Shown here one piece after another: positions 5,814 to 9,868 of a DNA stretch of 9,868 bases. Under the pieces are notes generated by a model. The model saw only the letters and a list, made by a program, of their open reading frames with translations, made no database searches and was not told the DNA's origin. The position numbers and the translations under genes were made by a program. The stretch lies in the NCBI GenBank assembly GCA_027031305.1, contig JALVRJ010000351.1, positions 1 to 9,868 on the forward strand. The letters run 5' to 3'. This stretch comes from Hyphomicrobiales bacterium. Its GTDB lineage: Bacteria; Pseudomonadota; Alphaproteobacteria; Rhizobiales; Aestuariivirgaceae. How positions within the stretch are numbered: position 1 is the first letter of the stretch; the number at the start of each line of letters is the position of its first letter.

Positions 5814-6710
5814 ATGATGGACAAGGCCTCGGACGAGAAACGGCGCGGAAAATGGCTCGTCGGCCCGCAATGGCTGCGCGAGCGGCTGGACGATCCGAAC
5901 GTCGTGGTGCTGGACGCCAGCTGGGTGTTGCCGGAAGAAGCCGCCCCGGGCACGGACGTGCACGAGGAATTCCAGGAGGAGCACATTCCCGGCGCGCAGT
6001 TTTTCGACATCGACGCCGTGGCCGACCCCGACGCCCCCCTGCCCCATACCGCGCCACCGCCAGATATATTCGCCGAGGCGGTCGGGCGCATGGGCATTTC
6101 CAACGACACCACGGTGGTCGTCTACGACACCTTCCCGCCGTTTGCCGCGCCACGGGCGTGGTGGCTGTTCCGCCTGTTCGGACACGATGACGTGGCGGTG
6201 CTTGACGGCGGCCTGGAAGCCTGGACCATGGCCGGCTACGAGGTGGAGGAAGGCCCGGCCAGGGAACGCGCGCCGAAAACCTTCATCCCGCGTTTCCGCC
6301 GCCGCCTCATCGCCTACGCGGAAGACGTGAGGAAGGCGCTGGAAACGGGCCTGCCGCAAGTGGTGGACGCGCGCTCTCCGGGACGCTTTTCCTGCACCGA
6401 GCCGGAACCCTACGAGGGCGTCCCCTCCGGCCACATGCCGGGCGCCAGGAACGCTCATTACGCCCGCTTCATGAACGTCGACGGAACGCTGAAAAGTCCA
6501 CAAGAGTTGCGCCATGAATTCGAGCTGGCGGAGGTGGACCTGGACAAGCCCATCATCTTCACCTGTGGCTCGGGCATCACCGCCTGCCTGCCGGCCCTGG
6601 CCGCCGCCGAACTGGGGCATGATGACTGGGCCATTTACGACGGTTCCTGGCGTGAATGGAGCGCCCTGCCGGACGTGCCCAAGGTACTGAAGGAAAGCAC
6701 ACTGGGCTGA
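5814..6710 (+). CDS. sseA: 3-mercaptopyruvate sulfurtransferase
   Basis: SseA moves sulfur from 3-mercaptopyruvate to thiol acceptors or cyanide. The protein has two rhodanese domains. The first, inactive one (about 14-145) includes VVVLDASWVLP, HIPGAQFFDID and VAVLDGG. The second (about 160-290) includes VVDARSPGRF, GHMPGARN and the active-site loop CGSGIT with catalytic C251. That CG-S/T-G-V/I-T loop marks mercaptopyruvate rather than thiosulfate sulfurtransferases. From ATG 5814 it is 298 residues, close to the family norm of about 280, with GGGGGA nine bases upstream. An alternative is ATG 5778 or 5781, overlapping the stop of the preceding gene (ATGATGA), which would add 11-12 residues. 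Either way it is almost certainly co-transcribed with the cysteine synthase-like gene and fits cysteine and sulfane-sulfur metabolism. Confidence 0.93.
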   Translation: MMDKASDEKRRGKWLVGPQWLRERLDDPNVVVLDASWVLPEEAAPGTDVHEEFQEEHIPGAQFFDIDAVADPDAPLPHTAPPPDIFAEAVGRMGISNDTTVVVYDTFPPFAAPRAWWLFRLFGHDDVAVLDGGLEAWTMAGYEVEEGPARERAPKTFIPRFRRRLIAYAEDVRKALETGLPQVVDARSPGRFSCTEPEPYEGVPSGHMPGARNAHYARFMNVDGTLKSPQELRHEFELAEVDLDKPIIFTCGSGITACLPALAAAELGHDDWAIYDGSWREWSALPDVPKVLKESTLG

Positions 6711-6782
6711 TTCGCCGTCCACCGGCCCCAATCAGCCATCCTTGCCCCTCGTCCAGGCTTGGTCTGCTGGTATGATGAAGAA

Positions 6783-6796
6783 GCCATGCCCATGGC
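6783..6796 (-). terminator. Candidate terminator for the TolC-family gene
   Basis: GCCAT (6783-6787) pairs with ATGGC (6792-6796) around a 4-base loop. Read on the minus strand, the stem is followed by TTCTTCATCAT, a moderately T-rich stretch. It lies about 65 bases beyond the stop of the TolC-family gene, in the 152-base convergent gap with sseA. The stem is short, so strength is uncertain. Confidence 0.35.
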
Positions 6797-6822
6797 AAAC
6801 ATGCAGCAGGGATCCGGATCAG

Positions 6823-6860
6823 GCGTTTGCCGCGTCCACTGCCCTTCCGCCGTCAAACGC
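6823..6860. repeat. 7-bp inverted repeat next to the tolC stop codon
   Basis: GCGTTTG (6823-6829) and CAAACGC (6854-6860) are perfect complements with a 24-base spacer, beginning two bases past the stop of the TolC-family gene. It may form the base of an mRNA 3'-end structure. There is no T-run. Confidence 0.3.
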
Positions 6861-6862
6861 GC

Positions 6863-8185
6863 TCAGCGCAGGCCCAGGCGACTGGCCGTCAGCTCTCCCA
6901 TGGCCGCCAGCAGGGCATAGGCGCTGGAAAACTTCGCCGCCCGCGCCTTCACCAGCTCCACGCGCGCGTTGTTCAGGTCCTGCCGCGCGCTCAGCACGTC
7001 CAGCGTGGTGCGCGACCCCGCCTTGTATTCCTCGCGCACGCCGCGCCAGGCCAGCCTCGCCGCCTCAACCTGGGCCGACGCGGCTGCGATCAACCGTTTC
7101 GCGGATTGCAAGTTGTACCAGGCCTGCACGACGGCCTTCTGCACCGCGCGCCGGGCCACCGCCACTTGCAACCCGGCGGCCGCCGCCTTGTGGCGCGCCT
7201 CGCGCACCGAAGCATGGTTGTAACCACCGTTGAATATCGGCACTTGCAAGGAGAGGCCGATGTTGGCGTCGCGCGTCCTGGTGGGGTTCATGCCCTCGGT
7301 CTTCCTGCGTACGGCCGATAGTTGCGCCTGCAAGTTCAACTTCGGCAACAGGTCGCCAAAGGCCACCTCCACGGCATGTTGCGCGGCCTCTTCACCATAG
7401 GCCGCCGCCAAAACTTGTGGATTGCGGCGCGCGGCCCGTGCCAGCGCGTCCCGCAGCGTGCGCGGCAACGTTCTGGGCAAGCGGCGCGGAAAACGCAGGC
7501 CCCGTGGCTTGTGTCCCACGATTTCTTCATAGGCCGCCCGCGAATCCTCCAGCTGCGCCTGCGCCTGCGCCAGCTGCGCCCGCGCTCCGGCCAGCGCCGC
7601 CTCGGCCTGGGAAACGTCGGTGCGCGTCACGTCACCGACGCTGAAACGATCGCGCGTCGCCCGCAGCTGCTCCTTCAGAACGCGCACGTTCTCGCGCCGC
7701 AAATTGACGATTTGCGCATCGCGCACCACGTTCATGTAGGCCATCACCGCATCAAGCAGCACCTGCTGCTCGGTGGCCAACAGCGTTTGCCGCCCGGCCT
7801 TCTCCTGGGCCTTCGCGGCCTTGACGCCATAATGCGTTTTCAGGCCATCAAAAATGGGCTGTTGCAGGGTAATGGCGATCTGTTCCGAATCGTAATTGCG
7901 CGCCATGCCGGGCAAGGGCCTGGTCTTGTTGGTCCCTACGGTGGCGGAAGCCTGGGCGTTCACCTTCGGCCGCCAGCCGGAACGGGCCTTTTCCACGCCT
8001 TCCCGCGTGGCCTTCAGGTTGGCGCGCTCGGCGGCCAGCTTCGGATTGTTGCGCCAGGCGCTGAGCAGGGCTGAATGCAGCGTTTCCGCCATCGCCGGCA
8101 GCGGCGACGAGATCACCAGCAACAACGCCGCCACGCGCATACCACGCGTGCCAAGCGCCGCGTATCGGGACGTTCCGCGCTTCAT
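6863..8185 (-). CDS. TolC family outer-membrane efflux/secretion protein
   Basis: TolC-type proteins form a trimeric channel through the outer membrane and periplasm for type I secretion or RND/MFS drug efflux. The 440-residue product begins with an Arg-rich n-region, a hydrophobic core (about 16-28) and a likely signal-peptidase cut after AMA (31-33). The mature protein shows the internal duplication of the family: LQQPIFDG (108-115) matches LQVPIFNGG (313-321), and RFSVGDVTRTDVSQAEAAL (180-198) matches EYKAGSRTTLDVLSARQDL (386-404). Long Ala/Gln-rich coiled-coil helices lie between. It most resembles the TolC type I secretion subfamily. ATG 8185 directly precedes the signal peptide; an AGGAG lies 13 bases upstream and an ACAGG at three, so the start is likely but not certain (ATG 8206 is possible). 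No membrane-fusion or inner-membrane pump gene is adjacent. Confidence 0.93.
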   Translation of the reverse strand: MKRGTSRYAALGTRGMRVAALLLVISSPLPAMAETLHSALLSAWRNNPKLAAERANLKATREGVEKARSGWRPKVNAQASATVGTNKTRPLPGMARNYDSEQIAITLQQPIFDGLKTHYGVKAAKAQEKAGRQTLLATEQQVLLDAVMAYMNVVRDAQIVNLRRENVRVLKEQLRATRDRFSVGDVTRTDVSQAEAALAGARAQLAQAQAQLEDSRAAYEEIVGHKPRGLRFPRRLPRTLPRTLRDALARAARRNPQVLAAAYGEEAAQHAVEVAFGDLLPKLNLQAQLSAVRRKTEGMNPTRTRDANIGLSLQVPIFNGGYNHASVREARHKAAAAGLQVAVARRAVQKAVVQAWYNLQSAKRLIAAASAQVEAARLAWRGVREEYKAGSRTTLDVLSARQDLNNARVELVKARAAKFSSAYALLAAMGELTASRLGLR

Positions 8186-8301
8186 GACCTGTCCGCTCCT
8201 CCGCATGTGACGCCTTTTCGGCCCATCCGCCCAATCGGACGAATCATCCGGCCCCGCCCCATCTTCTCGCATCTCGGGGCGAGCCCGCATCGGGCCCCGT
8301 G

Positions 8302-8331
8302 TTTGTATCAGACCATTCGCCTGCATGGCAA
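8302..8331 (-). promoter_or_regulatory. Candidate promoter of the TolC-family gene
   Basis: On the minus strand TTGCCA (8331-8326) and TACAAA (8307-8302) are 18 bases apart. The leader would be about 110 bases and rich in G and C. The 352 bases from 8186 to 8537 contain no convincing gene; they hold this promoter, the leader and, on the other strand, the tRNA promoter and leader. A 6-bp hairpin (CTTGCG at 8394, CGCAAG at 8409) is the only other structure seen. Confidence 0.35.
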
Positions 8332-8453
8332 AGGATTCACATCCGCGCAATCCGCTCGGCATTGCCCACGCCGTTTTTCCCATGCCCTGTATCCTTGCGG
8401 ACACACTTCGCAAGAAAGCCGGTCACGCAAGCGGCCGGAGCGTCAAACAGGCA

Positions 8454-8482
8454 TTGCCAGCGACAGCGACATGGCTTATTTA
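8454..8482 (+). promoter_or_regulatory. Candidate tRNA-Cys promoter
   Basis: TTGCCA (8454-8459) and TATTTA (8477-8482) are separated by 17 bases on the plus strand. Transcription would begin near 8489, giving a 5' leader of about 49 bases before the mature tRNA. The leader is almost filled by the inverted repeat at 8491-8528. Confidence 0.4.
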
Positions 8483-8490
8483 AGGCTCGC

Positions 8491-8528
8491 TGGAAGCGAT
8501 CACGCACAACGATCCGAATTCGCTTCCA
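8491..8528 (+). repeat. 9-bp inverted repeat in the tRNA-Cys leader
   Basis: TGGAAGCGA (8491-8499) and TCGCTTCCA (8520-8528) are perfect complements with a 20-base loop. The structure ends nine bases before the mature tRNA 5' end, where RNase P would cut. Confidence 0.55.
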
Positions 8529-8537
8529 CTTTTGGAT

Positions 8538-8611
8538 GGCCTCGTGGCGGAGTGGTTACGCAGCGGACTGCAAATCCGTTTACCCCGGTTCGATTCCGGG
8601 CGAGGCCTCCA
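8538..8611 (+). tRNA. tRNA-Cys (anticodon GCA)
   Basis: The 74-base sequence folds as a complete cloverleaf. The acceptor stem pairs GGCCTCG (8538-8544) with CGAGGCC (8601-8607). The D stem pairs GCG (8547-8549) with CGC (8559-8561). The anticodon stem GCGGA/TCCGT (8563-8567, 8575-8579) closes the loop CTGCAAA, whose anticodon GCA is at 8570-8572. A four-base variable loop follows, then the T stem CCCGG/CCGGG (8584-8588, 8596-8600) with loop TTCGATT. The discriminator is T8608 and CCA is encoded (8609-8611). GCA reads both cysteine codons. No integrase or second copy of its 3' end is visible, so there is no sign that it served as an attachment site here. Confidence 0.98.
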
Positions 8612-8628
8612 AGCCTTTTCAATGGCTT
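8611..8628 (+). terminator. Weak hairpin immediately after tRNA-Cys
   Basis: AAGCC (8611-8615) pairs with GGCTT (8624-8628) around TTTTCAAT. The stem starts at the last base of the encoded CCA and lacks a downstream T-run, so it may be a 3' processing or weak termination element. Confidence 0.25.
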
Positions 8629-8657
8629 GTCGCCATTTCCCTCGCCAAGTGGACGAT

Positions 8658-8678
8658 CGGTTTGCAACCCGGTTTGCA
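8658..8678. repeat. Tandem direct repeat CGGTTTGCA
   Basis: CGGTTTGCA occurs at 8658-8666 and again at 8670-8678, a 12-base period (just over one helical turn). It lies in the 389-base gene-free stretch between tRNA-Cys and norC. That stretch also holds a 6-bp hairpin (ACAGTG 8711-8716, CACTGT 8724-8729), a consensus TATAAT on the minus strand (8742-8737) with only a poor -35, the long hairpin at 8775-8837 and the norC control region. No coding sequence is seen in it. Confidence 0.5.
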
Positions 8679-8774
8679 GAATCAACGCGCCGGCCTCCCG
8701 TCATGCAACGACAGTGAATTTTCCACTGTGCGAGAGATTATACCGGCTTGCACAAAGGCTGACCGGCACAAACC

Positions 8775-8837
8775 GCCCCGCACCCCCGCTCAAGCCCTTG
8801 TTTTTGATGATTTGGAGGTTGGGTGGGGGCGCGGGGC
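8775..8837. repeat. Long GC-rich imperfect hairpin between tRNA-Cys and norC
   Basis: The arms 8775-8793 and 8819-8837 can pair over 19 positions: 16 Watson-Crick pairs, two G-T wobbles and one A-C mismatch, with a 25-base T-rich loop. On the plus strand it is followed by a mixed C/T/G stretch rather than a clean T-run. It could end transcription coming from tRNA-Cys or insulate norC. The right arm and the bases before it are also rich in G runs. Confidence 0.6.
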
Positions 8838-8891
8838 TTCTGCGTGGTTCTTTATGCATTCTGCCATTATTCCTACCTCTCCACTCGGATT

Positions 8892-8957
8892 CCACGCGCC
8901 AGTTGACCCACGTCAATGCGCCCGTTGATTAACAGCGCGTAACCTTTTGGCGCGTGG
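8892..8957. repeat. 10-bp perfect inverted repeat flanking the norC control region
   Basis: CCACGCGCCA (8892-8901) is the exact reverse complement of TGGCGCGTGG (8948-8957), with 46 bases between. The two arms enclose the CRP/FNR-type dyad and the predicted -10. The right arm would lie at the transcription start. Confidence 0.6.
8903..8945 (+). promoter_or_regulatory. CRP/FNR-type box and promoter upstream of norC
   Basis: TTGAC-CCAC-GTCAA (8903-8916) is a perfect dyad with the 5-4-5 layout of CRP/FNR-family sites (FNR, DNR, NNR/NnrR; FNR consensus TTGAT-N4-ATCAA). A weak -10, TAACCT (8940-8945), would place transcription near 8951, with the dyad centred close to -41.5, the usual activating position. 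This fits control of nitric oxide reductase by low oxygen and/or NO. Which regulator binds cannot be told from the site alone. Confidence 0.6.
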
Positions 8958-9000
8958 GGAAGTTAACCGGAATCACCCGGAGAAGAGGAGAGGACTGGCC

Positions 9001-9444
9001 ATGCAAACCAAATCGGCAGCCCGCAACATCTTCTTCGGCGGCACGATATTTTTCTTCGTGGTGTTCGTCGGACTTGTGGCGCACAGCTACAGTTACATCG
9101 TCAACACCTCGACGCCGCCGTTGAAGGATTCGGTAGTGCGCGGCAAACTGGTGTGGGAGGAAAACGCCTGCATCGACTGCCACACCCTGTTGGGCGAGGG
9201 TGCCTATTACGCACCAGAGCTGGGCAATGTGTGGAAGCGCTATCTCGCCAACAACGACAATGATCCCAAGGCGGCCCGCGAGGCCATCATCACCTGGATC
9301 AAGTCCATGCCCACCGGCACGGAGGGGCGCCGTCAGATGCCGCACTTCGACCTGACGGACCAGCAGCTGAACGATCTTGTCGACTTCTTCGAATGGACGA
9401 GCAAGATCAATACCCAGAACTGGCCGCCCAATCTGGCCGGATGA
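9001..9444 (+). CDS. norC: Nitric oxide reductase cytochrome c subunit
   Basis: NorC passes electrons from periplasmic cytochrome c or cupredoxin to NorB. The 147-residue protein has one N-terminal membrane anchor (about 10-32, rich in Phe, Val and Gly) and a periplasmic cytochrome c domain. The covalent heme site is CIDCH (57-61) and the likely axial methionine is M113 in RRQMPHFDLT. GAYYAPELGNV (67-77) is typical of NorC. Length matches the family (about 150). ATG 9001 follows GAGGAGAGGA at 8985-8994; the in-frame upstream GTG at 8947 overlaps the predicted promoter and is rejected. Only 19 bases separate it from norB, so the two form an operon. Confidence 0.97.
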   Translation: MQTKSAARNIFFGGTIFFFVVFVGLVAHSYSYIVNTSTPPLKDSVVRGKLVWEENACIDCHTLLGEGAYYAPELGNVWKRYLANNDNDPKAAREAIITWIKSMPTGTEGRRQMPHFDLTDQQLNDLVDFFEWTSKINTQNWPPNLAG

Positions 9445-9463
9445 TGGGGGGAGGAACGAAATC

Positions 9464-9868
9464 ATGGTGAAATATCAATCACAGAAGATCGCCCTGGCCT
9501 ACTTCGCCGTGGCCATGGCCCTGTTCGTCGTTCAGGTGACGATGGGCCTGATCATCGGCTATGTGTATCTCTCGCCGAACACTCTGGCCGAACTGTTGCC
9601 CTTCAACATCCTGCGCATGTTGCACACCAACGCGCTCATCGTCTGGCTCATCACCGGCTTCTTCGGCATCGCCTATTACATCATCCCGGAGGAAGCCGAG
9701 CGCGAAATCGTCAGCCCGCAACTGGCCTGGTTGCAGCTCATCATCCTTGTGGTGGGCACCCTCGGCGCGGTGCTTACCTACGTCTTCGACTTCGCCCACG
9801 GCAACTGGCTGCTTGGCAAGCAGGGGCGCGAGTTCCTTGAGCAACCGCTGTGGGTGAAACTCGGCATC
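9464..9868 (+). CDS. norB: Nitric oxide reductase large subunit, N-terminal part (3' end outside window)
   Basis: NorB is the catalytic heme-copper-oxidase-type subunit that reduces two NO to N2O at a heme b3/non-heme iron centre in the inner membrane. The first 135 codons are present and the frame is still open at the last base. Visible membrane helices are about 9-36, 45-75 and 86-110. H54 in RMLHTNALIVW is the expected low-spin heme b ligand, and YYIIPEEAERE (71-81) is a family signature. The following GNWLLGKQGREFLEQP (113-128) also fits NorB. Together with the preceding norC this is the cytochrome-c-dependent (cNOR) type, not the quinol-dependent qNOR, which carries an N-terminal extension. 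ATG 9464 has GGAGG at 9450-9454. Residues for the catalytic site lie beyond the window. norQ/norD accessory genes would be expected downstream. Confidence 0.96.
   Translation, partial: MVKYQSQKIALAYFAVAMALFVVQVTMGLIIGYVYLSPNTLAELLPFNILRMLHTNALIVWLITGFFGIAYYIIPEEAEREIVSPQLAWLQLIILVVGTLGAVLTYVFDFAHGNWLLGKQGREFLEQPLWVKLGI

Noticed and set aside
4702..6731. 483- and 350-residue minus-strand open frames opposite the cysK-like gene and sseA
   Set aside because: Both are shadows of strongly supported enzymes and have no motif of their own.
8538..8611. tRNA-Cys as a mobile-element attachment site
   Set aside because: No integrase, no second copy of the tRNA 3' end and no change in gene character are seen in the window.
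8854..8859. ATGCAT upstream of norC as an NsrR site
   Set aside because: A lone 6-bp palindrome without the flanking bases of the NsrR motif, and about 90 bases above the predicted start; too weak.
8299..8932. Open frames of 209 and 285 residues running through tRNA-Cys
   Set aside because: They cross an intact tRNA gene and the norC control region, and the translations look random with no domain or suitable start signal.
1..9868. A new defence, mobile or biosynthetic system
   Set aside because: Every sizeable coding region belongs to a known family, and neighbours fit housekeeping, sulfur metabolism, efflux and NO respiration.

Overview
The window is high-GC chromosomal DNA from an alphaproteobacterium. 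I infer this from the sfsA-map-radC gene order, a DUF3126 protein (a family I know mainly from Alphaproteobacteria), the alphaproteobacterial type of PIMT-like methyltransferase, and the long, strongly G/C-biased shadow frames opposite nearly every gene. Genus and species cannot be read from it. The region looks like ordinary core chromosome with one respiratory module. There is no transposase, integrase, CRISPR array, toxin-antitoxin pair or phage gene.

Layout. 1-2061 (+): the 3' end of sfsA, then map (type I methionine aminopeptidase) and radC (JAMM-fold protein with a 62-residue low-complexity N-terminal extension). 2187-2507 (+): a single-domain PilZ (c-di-GMP receptor) protein, convergent with the next block. 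2550-4562 (-): in transcription order a PIMT-like methyltransferase, serine O-acetyltransferase cysE with a good sigma70-type promoter, and a 73-residue DUF3126 protein. 4720-6710 (+): a cysteine-synthase-family enzyme followed by a 3-mercaptopyruvate sulfurtransferase, tightly coupled and divergent from the methyltransferase. 6863-8185 (-): a TolC-family outer-membrane efflux protein. 8538-8611 (+): tRNA-Cys(GCA) with encoded CCA. 9001-9868 (+): norC and the first 135 codons of norB, the cytochrome-c-dependent nitric oxide reductase, cut by the window end.

How the parts fit. CysE makes O-acetylserine, the cysK-like enzyme turns it (or a related substrate) into cysteine, and SseA handles sulfane sulfur from the cysteine breakdown product 3-mercaptopyruvate, so 2.9-6.7 kb is a cysteine/sulfur neighbourhood. 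NorCB reduces nitric oxide to nitrous oxide, pointing to denitrification or NO detoxification. Its upstream region carries a perfect CRP/FNR-type dyad.

No clearly new multi-gene system is visible. The most interesting signals are non-coding: a perfect 11-bp inverted repeat built from two GATGCATC palindromes in the divergent methyltransferase/cysK promoter; a 10-bp inverted repeat bracketing the norC control region; a long GC-rich hairpin between tRNA-Cys and norC; and a nine-G tract inside radC.
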